Positions 42,418-51,807 of a stretch of DNA of 64,000 nucleotides are shown here, piece by piece. The DNA comes from Anaeramoeba ignava (lineage: Eukaryota; Metamonada; Anaeramoebidae): contig JAPDFW010000060.1 of assembly GCA_028826165.1 (NCBI GenBank), positions 186,001-250,000 on the forward strand, given 5' to 3'. The translations under genes and the position numbers were made by a program. Below the pieces are notes generated by a model, which had not been told where the DNA came from, did not search any database, and saw only the letters and a program-made list of their open reading frames with translations. Each line of letters begins with the position of its first letter. The stretch's first letter is position 1.

Positions 42418-43086
42418 ATGAGAAAGTGGAAAATTCTTTTTATTGGAGATTATTATGTTGGAAAAACATCATTATTAATGACTTATTATGAGAAGAAACT
42501 TCCAGAAGAATATCTTCCAACTGTTTTTGAAAGTTTTTCAAATATTTTTCAAATCAAAAATGAAGAAATTGAACGAATTGAAGAAAATGAACAAAATCAA
42601 ATTGAAAATGAACAAAATCAACAAAATCAACAAAATCAAATTGAAATTGAAAATAAATTTCAAATTGAATTTTGGGATTCAGCAATACATGAAGATAATT
42701 ATAGATTCCTCCAAATTTTTTGTCAAGAAGCAGATATTATTGTTTTTTGTTTTTCAATTATTGATTATTATTCTTTTGAAAATATTCAATCTTTTTGGAT
42801 TCCTAATACTGAAAAATATTTAAAAAATAAAAAAATAGTTTTAATTGGAACTAAAATTGATTTAAGAAATAATGAAGAAAGGATAAATCAATTAAAAGAA
42901 AAAAATCAAAAATTAATTACAAAAGAAGAAGGAATTGAATTAGCAAAGAAAATAAAAGCAATTAAATATTTTGAATGTTCTTCATTTAATCAAAAAGGAA
43001 TTGAAACTATTTTCAATGAAATTGCTTTAATTTGTATTGGAAAATATGATAAAAAAGAAAAAAAAAAAGGATGTATTTTGAATTAA
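42418..43086 (+). CDS. Rho/Rac-type GTPase with NQQ/IE insert, copy 18' (unit gene f)
   Basis: 222 aa, intact, ending in KKKGCILN. Same P-loop (GDYYVGKT), switches and insert as the gene at 33066, with one changed repeat unit (NEQ for NQQ) and a different cassette version (IVLIGTKID, GIELAKK, SSFNQKG). The 5' part is conserved and the 3' part swapped, which suits gene conversion. Confidence 0.88.
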   Translation: MRKWKILFIGDYYVGKTSLLMTYYEKKLPEEYLPTVFESFSNIFQIKNEEIERIEENEQNQIENEQNQQNQQNQIEIENKFQIEFWDSAIHEDNYRFLQIFCQEADIIVFCFSIIDYYSFENIQSFWIPNTEKYLKNKKIVLIGTKIDLRNNEERINQLKEKNQKLITKEEGIELAKKIKAIKYFECSSFNQKGIETIFNEIALICIGKYDKKEKKKGCILN

Positions 43087-43165
43087 AATTTATTTTTTTT
43101 AAATTTTCATTTTTTTTGATTTTCATTTTTTTCTTTCTCATTTTTTAAATTAATAAAAATTTGGA

Positions 43166-43727
43166 ATGGAAAAATTTAAAGCTATTTTTGTTGGATCAAG
43201 AGTAGTTGGAAAAACATCATTATTATTAACTTATTATGAGAAGAAACTTCCAGAAAAATATATTCCAATTATTTTTGATAATTTTCAAAAAACTTTTAAA
43301 ATTGAAGAAAATAAAGAAATTGAAATTTCTTTTTGGGATTCAGAAAGACCTGAAGATCGTGATAGATTGTTTCCTTTAATTTATCCTGAAACAGATTTAA
43401 TTGCTATTTGTTTTTCAATTATTGATTCTAATTCTTTTGAAAGAATTGAAAATTTTTGGATTCCTGAAATTGAACAATATTCTCCAAATTCAAAAGAATT
43501 TTAATTGGAACTAAAATTGATTTAAGAAATGAATTAAAAGAAGATAATCAAAAATTAATTACAAAAAGAAGAAGGAATGGAATTTGCAAAAATAAAAGCA
43601 ATTAAATATTTTGAATGTTCTTCATTTACACAAAAAGGAATTGAAACTATTTTTAATGAAATACCTTTTAGTTTGTATTGGGAAATATGATAAAGAAGAA
43701 AATAAAAAGGATGTATTTTTGAATTAA
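43166..43727 (+). pseudogene. Rho/Rac-type GTPase, single frameshifts (unit gene g')
   Basis: Counterpart of 33814. Intact to 43504 (GSRVVGKT, IPIIFDNF, WDSERPED), then a run of five A is four long before GAATTTTAATTGG, and further one-base changes follow at about 43565, 43668 and 43716. Switch I Thr35 is Ile here. Confidence 0.72.
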
Positions 43728-43818
43728 GATTAAAATTTATCTTTTTGAATTTCATTTTTGATTTTCATTTTTTTTTGGATTTTCATTTTTTTCTTCTTAA
43801 AAAATTATAAATAAAAAA

Positions 43819-44404
43819 ATGGAAAAATATAAAGTTATTTTTATTGGAGATGGAGCAATAGGAAAAACATCATTATTATTAACTTATGATCTCAAATATT
43901 TACCAGAAGAATATATTCCAACTATTTATGATAATTTTTCAAAAAATTTTAAAATTGAAGAAAATAAAGAAATTGAAATTGTATTTTGGGATACAGAAAG
44001 ACGTGATTATGATGATAGATTGTTTCCTTTATATTATCCTGAAACAGATTTAATTGTTATTTGTTTTGCAATTGATGATTATTATTCTTTTGAAAATATT
44101 GAAAATTTTTGGATTCTTGAAATTGGAAAATATATTCCAAAATATTCAAAAAGAATTTTGGTTGGAACTAAAATGGATTTAAGAAATAATGAAGAAAGAA
44201 TAAATGAATTAAAAGAAAAAAATCAAAAATTAATTACAAAAGAAGAAGGAATTGAATTTAGCAAAGAAAATAAAAGCAATTAAATATTTTGAATGTTCTT
44301 CATTAAATCAAAAAGGAATTGAAACTATTTTTAATGAAATTATGTTGATTTGTATTGGAAAATATGATAAAGAAGAAAGGAAAAAAGGATGTATTTTGAA
44401 TTGA
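43819..44404 (+). pseudogene. Rho/Rac-type GTPase, one late frameshift (unit gene h')
   Basis: Open for 154 codons (GDGAIGKT, IPTIYDNF, WDTERRDYDDRLFPLYY, GTKMD). An extra T at about 44260 (GAATTTAGCAAAG) shifts the frame to a stop at 44283. Without it the cassette and KKGCILN follow normally to 44404. Confidence 0.75.
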
Positions 44405-44462
44405 ATTTTCCATTTTTTGGATTTTCATTTTTTTTCTTTTTAAAAAATTATAAATAAAAAAA

Positions 44463-45047
44463 ATGGAAAAACTTAAAATTATTTTTATTGGAGATGGAGG
44501 AATAGGAAAAACAACATTATTATTTACTTATGATGAGAAGAAACTTCTAGGAGAATATATTCCAACTGTTTTTGATACTTTTTCAAAAAAGTTCCAAATT
44601 GAAGAAAATCAAGAAATTGAAATTTCTTTTTGGGATATGGCAAGATTTGATTATGATGATAGATTGCTTCCTTTATATTTTCCTCAAACAGATGTTATTG
44701 TTTTTTGTTTTGCAATTGATAGATATGCTTCTTTTGAAAATATTGAATCTGTTTGGATTCCTGAAATTGGAAAATATATTCCAAAATATTCAAAAAGAAT
44801 TTTGGTTGGAACTAAAATGGATTTAAGAAATAATCAAAAAAGAATAAATGAATTAAAAGAAAGAAATGAAAAATTTGTTACAAAAGAAGAAGGAATTGAA
44901 TTAGCAAAGAAAATAAATGCAATTAAATATTTTGAATGTTCTTCATTTAATCAAAAAGGAATTGAAACTATTTTTAATGAAATTGCTTTAATTTGTGTTG
45001 GAAAATATGATAAAGAAGAAAGGAAAAAAGGATGTATTTTGAATTGA
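44463..45047 (+). CDS. Rho/Rac-type small GTPase, copy 21' (unit gene i)
   Basis: 194 aa, intact, ending in RKKGCILN. P-loop GDGGIGKT keeps the Gly12 equivalent; switch I IPTVFDTF with Thr35. G3 is WDMARFDYDDRLLPLYF (Met-Ala-Arg-Phe for Thr-Ala-Gly-Gln). G4 is VGTKMD. Its damaged partner is at 35118. Confidence 0.88.
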   Translation: MEKLKIIFIGDGGIGKTTLLFTYDEKKLLGEYIPTVFDTFSKKFQIEENQEIEISFWDMARFDYDDRLLPLYFPQTDVIVFCFAIDRYASFENIESVWIPEIGKYIPKYSKRILVGTKMDLRNNQKRINELKERNEKFVTKEEGIELAKKINAIKYFECSSFNQKGIETIFNEIALICVGKYDKEERKKGCILN

Positions 45048-45100
45048 AATTTTTTTTGAATTTTTTTCGGTTTTCATTTTTTTTCATTTAAAATAAAAAA

Positions 45101-45694
45101 ATGAAAAAATTTAAAACTATTTTTGTTGGAGAAAATGAAGTTGGAAAAACAACATTATTAATTACTTATGATCTCAAATATTTACCAGAAAAATATCTTC
45201 CAACTGCTTATGATGATTTTTCAAAAATTTATAAAATTGAAGAAAATAAAGAAATAGAAATTGAATTTTGGGATAAAGGAATGAGTGAAAATAATGATAA
45301 TTTCACGCGTTTTATTTATGATCAAACAGATGTTATTGCTATTTGTTTTGCAATCGATAATCGTTCTTCTTTTCAAAATATTGAATCTTTTTGGATTCTT
45401 GAAATTGAACACTATTCTCCAAATTCAAAAATAATTTTAATTGGAACTAAAATTGATTTAAGAAATAATGAAGAAAGAATAAATGAATTAAAAGAAGAAA
45501 ATCAAAAATTAATTACAAAAGAAGAAGGAATGGATTTAGCAAAAAAAATAAAAGCAATTAAATATTTTGAATGTTCTTCATTAAATCAAAAAGGAATTGA
45601 AACTATTTTTAATGAAATTATGTTGATTTGTATTGGAAAATATGATGGAATTAATCAAGAAAAACAAAAGAAAAAAGGATGTATTTTAAATTGA
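45101..45694 (+). CDS. Rho/Rac-type small GTPase, copy 22' (unit gene j)
   Basis: 197 aa, intact, ending in KKKGCILN. P-loop GENEVGKT, switch I LPTAYDDF, G3 WDKGMSENNDNFTRFIY, which shares the unusual KGMS switch II with the genes at 23541 and 47104. This subgroup may have a distinct partner. Confidence 0.88.
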   Translation: MKKFKTIFVGENEVGKTTLLITYDLKYLPEKYLPTAYDDFSKIYKIEENKEIEIEFWDKGMSENNDNFTRFIYDQTDVIAICFAIDNRSSFQNIESFWILEIEHYSPNSKIILIGTKIDLRNNEERINELKEENQKLITKEEGMDLAKKIKAIKYFECSSLNQKGIETIFNEIMLICIGKYDGINQEKQKKKGCILN

Positions 45695-45751
45695 ATTTTC
45701 CATTTTTCATTTTTCATTTTTTTTCTTCTTAAAAAATTATAAATAAAAAAA

Positions 45752-46335
45752 ATGGAAAAACTTAAAATTGTTTTTATTGGAGATGGAGCAATAGGAAAAA
45801 CAACATTATTAATGATTTATGATCTCAAATATTTACCAGAAGAATATATTCCAAGTGTTTATGATAATTTTTCAAAAACTTATAAAATTGAAAAAAATAA
45901 AGAAATTGAAATTGAATTTTGGGATACAGAAAGAAATGGGGAATTTGATAGAAGTTTTCCTTTAATTTATCCTCAAACAGATTTAATTGTTATTTGTTTT
46001 GCTATTGATTATTATTATTCTTTTGAAAAAATTGAATCTTTTTGGATTCCTGAAATTGAACACTATTCTCCAAATACAAAAAGAATTTTAATTGGAACTA
46101 AAATTGATTTAAGAAATAATCGAAGAAAGAATAAATCAATTAAAAGAATTTGATGAAAAATTAATTACAAAAGAAGAAGGAATTGATTTAGCAAAGAAAA
46201 TAAAAGCAATTAAATATTTTGAATGTTCTTCATTTAAATCAAAAAGGAATTGAAACTATTTTTAATGAAATTGCTTTAATTTGTATTGGAAAATATAAAG
46301 GAAATGAAAATAAAAAAGGATGTATTTTGAATTGA
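45752..46335 (+). pseudogene. Rho/Rac-type GTPase, frameshift in the cassette (unit gene k')
   Basis: Intact for 133 codons (GDGAIGKT, IPSVYDNF with Ser35, WDTERNGEFDRSFPLIY). An extra C at about 46121 (AATAATCGAAG for AATAATGAAG) and changes near 46150 and 46232 break the cassette. The codons for KKGCILN end at 46335. Confidence 0.73.
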
Positions 46336-46421
46336 ATTTTGAATTGATTTAAAATTTGAATTTTTTGATTTTCATTTTTTTTTTTTGGATTTGAAAAATT
46401 ATTGAAATAAAATAATTAGTA

Positions 46422-47000
46422 ATGAAAAAATATAAAGTTATTTTTGTTGGAGAAGAAACAGTTGGAAAAACAACATTACTAATGACTTATGATAAGAAAT
46501 ATTTACCAGAAGGATATATTCCAAGTGTTTATGATAAATTTTCAAAAACTTATAAAATTGAAAATAAAGAAATTGAAATTGAATTTTTTGATACAGAAAG
46601 ACCTGATTATTTTGATAGAAAATTTAGATATAATTATATTGATACAAAAATCATTGTTTTTTGTTTTGCAATTGATTTTGATAATTCTTTTGAAAATATT
46701 GAATCTGTTTGGTTTCCTGAAATTGAAGAAAATATTCCAAAAGCAAAAAGAATTTTAATTGGAACTAAAATGGATTTAAGAAAGAATAAAGAAAAAATAA
46801 ATAAATTAAAGAAAAAAGACAGAAAATTAATTTCAAAAGAAGAAGGAATTGAATTAGCAAAGAAAATCAAAGCAAGAAAATATTTTGAATGTTCTTCATT
46901 TACTCAAAAAGGAATTGAAACTATTTTTAATCAAATTACTTTAATTTGTGTTGGAAAAGATAAAAAACAAAAAGAAGAAAAAGGATGTATTTTGAATTAA
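46422..47000 (+). CDS. Rho/Rac-type small GTPase, copy 24
   Basis: 192 aa, ending in EKGCILN. P-loop GEETVGKT, switch I IPSVYDKF (Ser35), G3 FDTERPDYFDRKFRYNY. Its 3' half is the most diverged in the array (KNKEKINKLKKKDRKLISKEEG, KIKARKYFE, NQITLICVGK), so it seems to have escaped recent homogenisation. It is the first gene after the duplicated block. Confidence 0.88.
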   Translation: MKKYKVIFVGEETVGKTTLLMTYDKKYLPEGYIPSVYDKFSKTYKIENKEIEIEFFDTERPDYFDRKFRYNYIDTKIIVFCFAIDFDNSFENIESVWFPEIEENIPKAKRILIGTKMDLRKNKEKINKLKKKDRKLISKEEGIELAKKIKARKYFECSSFTQKGIETIFNQITLICVGKDKKQKEEKGCILN

Positions 47001-47103
47001 ATTTTGAATATTGAATATTTTTAGAATAAAATATAAAAGATTTGTTTTTTTCATTTTTTTCATTTTTTTCATTTTTTATTTATTAAAAATTAAACAGAAA
47101 AAA

Positions 47104-47688
47104 ATGGAAACATATCAAGTTCTTTTTACTGGAGAAAATGGAGTTGGAAAAACAACATTATTAATGACTTATGAACAAAAAAAGTTTCCAGAAGAATATA
47201 TTCCAAGCGTTTTTGATAATTTTTTAAAACAATTTCAAATTAAAAATCAAAATTTTCAAATTATATTTTGGGATAAAGGAATGGATGAAGAATTTCATGA
47301 TAAACTTACTCCTCTTTTTTTTGTTGAAAAAGATATTATTGTTATTTGTTTTGCTATTGATTATTATTATTCTTTTGAAAATATTGAATCTTTTTGGATT
47401 CCTTATATTGAAAAACACGGACCAAATTCAAAAAGAATTTTAATTGGAACTAAAATGGATTTAAGAAATAATGAAAAAAAAATAAAGAAATTGAAAAAAA
47501 GAAATGAAAAATTAATTACAAAAGAAGAAGGAATTGAATTAGCAAATAAAATAAAAGCAATTAAATATTTTGAATGTTCTTCATTAAATCAAAAAGGAAT
47601 TGAAACTATTTTTAATGAAATTGCTTTAATTTGTTTTGGCAAAGATAGAAAAGAAAAAGAAAAGAAAAAAGGATGTATTTTGAATTGA
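47104..47688 (+). CDS. Rho/Rac-type small GTPase, copy 25
   Basis: 194 aa, ending in KKKGCILN. Start chosen at ATG 47104 (METYQVLFTG); the longer open frame upstream is T-rich promoter sequence with three TTTTTTCATTTTT words. P-loop GENGVGKT, switch I IPSVFDNF, G3 WDKGMDEEFHDKLTPLFF of the KGM subgroup. It has the linker RNNEKKIKKLKKRNEK. Confidence 0.87.
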   Translation: METYQVLFTGENGVGKTTLLMTYEQKKFPEEYIPSVFDNFLKQFQIKNQNFQIIFWDKGMDEEFHDKLTPLFFVEKDIIVICFAIDYYYSFENIESFWIPYIEKHGPNSKRILIGTKMDLRNNEKKIKKLKKRNEKLITKEEGIELANKIKAIKYFECSSLNQKGIETIFNEIALICFGKDRKEKEKKKGCILN

Positions 47689-48790
47689 ATATTGAATTGA
47701 ATTTATATTAAATTGAATATTGAATTGAATATTGAATTAAATATTGAATTAAATATTGAATATTGAATATTGAATTTAATATTGAATTGAATATTGAATT
47801 GAATTGAATTAAATTGAATTAAATATAAAATTGAATTGAATTAAGAAAAAAAATAAATAAAATTGAATAATTGAATTGAATTTTGAATTGAATATTGAAG
47901 CGTGAATATTGAATTTCGAATATTGAATTTCAAATTAAAAATCAAAAATTAAAATTGAATTGAATTGAAATATTGGATGAATTGAAATGAATTGATTATT
48001 AAATTGAATGAATTGAATGGAATTAAAAATTTGAAAGTCCTGGAATTGAATTGAAAATTGAATTGAATATTGAAAATACGGAAATAAATTGAATTGAAAA
48101 TTGAATTGATTAAATTTTGGAATTAAAATATTGAATCAAATAAAAAATACGAAAATTGAAATTGAAAGAAAATTGAAAAAATCAAATACAAATCGAATTG
48201 AATTTGGAATTTGAATTTAAATTAAAATGAAAATTAAATTAAATAATTTTGAATGGAAATTGAATTGAATTGAATATTTGAATGGGTGAATTGAATTGAT
48301 TTGGGGTGAATTTTAAATTAAATTGAAATTGGAAATGAAATTGGATTTTTGAATTGAAATTGAATAAATTGAAATTTCGGAATTGGTATTAAATATTGAA
48401 TATTGAATATTGAATATTGAATTTAAATATTGAATTGAATATTTGAATTGAATATTGAATTGAATATTGAATTTAATATTGAATCAAAATATTGGAATAA
48501 ATATTGGTGAATATTGAAATTTAATATTGAAATTAAATATTGAATAAATAAATATTGAAATTGAATATTGAATTATATTAGAAAATTGAATATTGAATAT
48601 TGAATATTGAATTGAATTGAATTAAAATATTGAATTGAATATTGAAATTGAATATTGAATTGAATTGAATTGAAATTGAATTGAAATTGAATTGAATATT
48701 AAATTGAATTGAATTGAATTAAATTAAATTAAATTAAATTAAATTAAATATTGAAATTGAATTGAATATTGAATTGAATATTAAAAATGA
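47689..48790. repeat. TTGAATATTGAATT satellite, error-rich
   Basis: About 1.1 kb of ATTGAATATTGAA units. The middle (47850-48400) carries many irregular words, again looking like low consensus quality. No gene is seen. Confidence 0.87.
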
Positions 48791-48880
48791 ATTAAATTCC
48801 AAAAATATTTTTTCATTTTTCATTTTTCATTTTTCATTTTTCATTTTTCATTTTTCATTTTCCATTTATAAATAAAAAAT

Positions 48881-49462
48881 ATGGAAAAATATAAAATTCT
48901 TTTTGTTTCAGATCATCAAGTTGGAAAAACAACATTATTAATGACTTATGAACAAAAAAAGTTTCCAGAAGAATATCTTCCAGTTGTTTATGATAATCTT
49001 TTAAAAAATATGAAAATTGAAAATGAAGAATTTCAATTAATATTTTGGGATACAAGAAGAAGTGAAGATTATGATAGATTGTTTATATTAAGTTATCCTG
49101 GAACAGATTTAATTGTTATTTGTTTTGCTATTGATAATTATAATTCTTTTCAAAATATTGAATCTTTTTGGATTCCTGAAATTGAACACTATTCTCCAAA
49201 TACAAAAAAAATTTTAATTGGAACTAAAATTGATTTAAGAAATAATGAAGAAAGAATAAATCAATTAAAAGAAAGAAATGAAAAATTTGTTACAAAAGAA
49301 GAAGGAATTGAATTAGCAAAGAAAATAAATGCAATTAAATATTTTGAATGTTCTTCATTAAATCAAAAAGGAATTGAAACTATTTTTAATGAAATTGCTT
49401 TAATTTGTGTTGGAAAATATGGAAAAGAAAAAGAAAAGAAAAAAGGATGTATTTTGAATTGA
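48881..49462 (+). CDS. Rho/Rac-type small GTPase, copy 26
   Basis: 193 aa, ending in KKKGCILN. The first P-loop Gly is Ser (SDHQVGKT), though Lys-Thr remains. Switch I LPVVYDNL lacks Thr35. G3 WDTRRSEDYDRLFILSYPGTD still has the EDYDRL helix of Rac. It is preceded by seven TTTTTCA repeats. Confidence 0.87.
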   Translation: MEKYKILFVSDHQVGKTTLLMTYEQKKFPEEYLPVVYDNLLKNMKIENEEFQLIFWDTRRSEDYDRLFILSYPGTDLIVICFAIDNYNSFQNIESFWIPEIEHYSPNTKKILIGTKIDLRNNEERINQLKERNEKFVTKEEGIELAKKINAIKYFECSSLNQKGIETIFNEIALICVGKYGKEKEKKKGCILN

Positions 49463-49600
49463 ATTTTGATTTTAAATTTGATTTTAAATTTGATTTTAAA
49501 TAGAATTGGAATTTGATTTTAAATTTGATTTTAAATTTGATTTTAAATTTGATTTTTATTCCAAAAAAATCATTTTTCATTTTTCATTTTTAAATAATAA

Positions 49601-50206
49601 ATGGAAAAATTTCAAGTTCTTTTTATTGGAAATTTTTACGTTGGAAAAACATCATTATTAATCACTTATAATGAAGGAAAGTTTCCAGAAAAAAATAACG
49701 AACTTTTTTATATTGATTTTTCAAAAAAATTCCAAATTAAAAATCGGGAAATTGAAATCGAATTTGAAGATTCAATTTTACCTGAAAGTTATCAAGAAGG
49801 AGTTATAGAAAAATACAAAATTAATAAAGCAAATGTGATTTCTATTTGTTTTGCAATCGATAATGATCATTCTTTCGAAGATATTGAAACAGAATGGATT
49901 CCAAAAATTGAAGAAAATTCCTCAAATCCAAAAATAATTTTAATTGGAACTAAAATTGATTTAAGAAATAAATTAAAAGAAGAAAATCAAAAATTAATTA
50001 CAAAAGAAGAAGGAATTGAATTAGCAAAGAAAATAAATGCAATTAAATATTTTGAATGTTCTTCATTAAATCAAAAAGGAATTGAAACTATTTTTAATGA
50101 AATTGCTTTAATTTGTGTTGGAAAAGATAGAAATGAACAAAATAAACAAAATGAACAAAATGAACAAAATGAACAAGAAATGAATAAGAAATGCATTTTG
50201 AATTGA
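49601..50206 (+). CDS. Rho/Rac-type small GTPase, copy 27, most diverged switches
   Basis: 201 aa and the last array member. P-loop GNFYVGKT is intact, but switch I (KNNELFYIDF) has no Thr35 and G3 reads FEDSILPES, so even Asp57 is replaced. The hypervariable tail is a QNEQNEQNEQ repeat and the C-terminus is NKKCILN without the usual Gly. Nucleotide state may not be switchable; it could be a pseudo-GTPase kept for its membrane anchor. Inference. Confidence 0.86.
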   Translation: MEKFQVLFIGNFYVGKTSLLITYNEGKFPEKNNELFYIDFSKKFQIKNREIEIEFEDSILPESYQEGVIEKYKINKANVISICFAIDNDHSFEDIETEWIPKIEENSSNPKIILIGTKIDLRNKLKEENQKLITKEEGIELAKKINAIKYFECSSLNQKGIETIFNEIALICVGKDRNEQNKQNEQNEQNEQEMNKKCILN

Positions 50207-50825
50207 TTTAAAATTGATTTAAAATTAATATAAAATTGATTTAAAATTGATTTAAAATTGATTTAAAATTGATTTAAAATTGATATAAAATTGATTTAAA
50301 ATTGATTTAAAATTGATATAAAATTGATTTAAAATTAATATAAAATTGATATAAAATTGATATAAAATTGATTTAAAATTGATATAAAATTAATATAAAA
50401 TTGATTTAAAATTAATATAAAATTAATATAAAATTAATATAAAATTGATATAAATTTTGATATAAAATTGATATATAAAATTGATTTAAAAATTGATATA
50501 AATTAATAATATAAAATTAATATAAAATTAATTTAAAATTGATTTAAAATTGATATAAAATTGATTTAAAAATTAATAAAAATTGATTTAAAATTAATAT
50601 AAAATTGATTTAAAATCGATATAAAATAATTTAAAATTAATATAAAATTAATATAAAATTGATTTAAAATTGATTTAAAATTGATATAAAATTGATTTAA
50701 AATTAATATAAAATTGATTTAAAATTGATATAAAATTGATTTAAAATTAATATAAAATTAATATAAAATTGATTTAAAATTGATTTAAAATTGATATAAA
50801 ATTGAGTTTGAAATTGATTTTGAAA
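50207..50825. repeat. TTGATTTAAAATTGATATAAAA repeat
   Basis: About 600 bp of 11-bp units AAAATTGATTT, AAAATTGATAT and AAAATTAATAT, beginning at the stop codon of the last GTPase gene. It closely resembles (in reverse complement) the repeat at 12146-12525. Confidence 0.9.
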
Positions 50826-50849
50826 TTAAAAAAAGATCCAAAAAATTTT

Positions 50850-50872
50850 TTTCATTTTTTTTTTCATTTTTT
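50850..50872 (+). promoter_or_regulatory. Double TTTTTCATTTTTTT element
   Basis: TTTTTTTCATTTTTTTTTTCATTTTT lies about 25-45 bp upstream of the Bud32 ATG. It is the shared initiator-like word, here before a conserved housekeeping gene. Confidence 0.5.
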
Positions 50873-50892
50873 TTAAAAAAAAAATATTTATA

Positions 50893-51684
50893 ATGGAAAT
50901 TGAAAAGAGTGAACAAAATAAAATTGAAGAGAAACAAAAGGAAAATTGGGAATTAATTAATCAAGGAGCAGAAGCAGTTAAATAAAAAATTTATTTAAAA
51001 AATTTATTTAAAAAATTTTAATTGTGTTTTAATTGTGTTTTAATTGTTTTTGACAACTAGAGAATTTATAGAACAATTTTTTATGGAAAACAAACAATAA
51101 TAAAAGAAAGATTCAGTAAAAAATATCGACATCCAAAATTAGATAAAATATTAACACAGAAAAGAGTTTCGCAAGAAGTTAAATGTATTTGTAAGTGCAG
51201 AAAAGCAGGAATTCTTGCTCCTTCAATTTATTATGTTGATAAAGAAACAAATTCAATTTTTATGGAAGATTTTAAAGATTCAATAACTTTGAAACAGTTT
51301 ATTTTTAATATAAATATTGAATCCCAAAAAGATTTATTAAATTTATCACAAACATTAAGAGAATATGGAAAAATCATTGCAAATGTTCACAATTTAAATA
51401 TAATTCATGGAGATTTAACAACATCAAATATTCTTTTGAAAATGGAAAAAAATTCATTGATTTTGATTGATTTTGGATTGAGTTATATCTCAACTAGTTT
51501 CGAAGATAAAGGTGTTGATCTCTATGTTTTAGAAAGAGCCTTTTTAAGTACTCATCCAAAATCGGAATCTTTATTTCAAGAAGTTCTTGATTCTTATAAG
51601 AAAATTGTTAATTCTTCAAAACAAATTATTCAACAATTTGAAAAAGTTAGAAAAAGAGGAAGAAAAAGAATATCATTTGGATAA
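50893..51684 (+). CDS. BUD32: Bud32/PRPK atypical kinase (KEOPS complex)
   Basis: Model: join 50893..50976 and 51061..51684 (235 aa). The 84-bp intron starts GTTAAA and ends GACAACTAG; splicing joins QGAEA to RIYRTIFYG. Bud32 is the kinase/ATPase subunit of KEOPS, which makes the universal t6A modification of tRNAs reading ANN codons. Diagnostic features: short N-lobe starting INQGAEA, Lys of IIKERF, the motif KKYRHPKLD, the catalytic loop HGDLTTSNIL, the metal-binding DFGLSY, and the Arg-rich end RKRGRKR-S-G typical of Bud32. Length is normal for the family. It is a single-copy core gene and a useful marker for placing the organism. Confidence 0.95.
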
Positions 51685-51807
51685 GAAAATATCAAGATGA
51701 ATTAAGGATATCACTTTTTTTTTTTAAAAAGAGAAAAAACAAATTTTATTTTTTAATTAAAAAATTTTTCATTTTCATTTTTATTTTTTATTTTTTATTT
51801 TTCAAAA

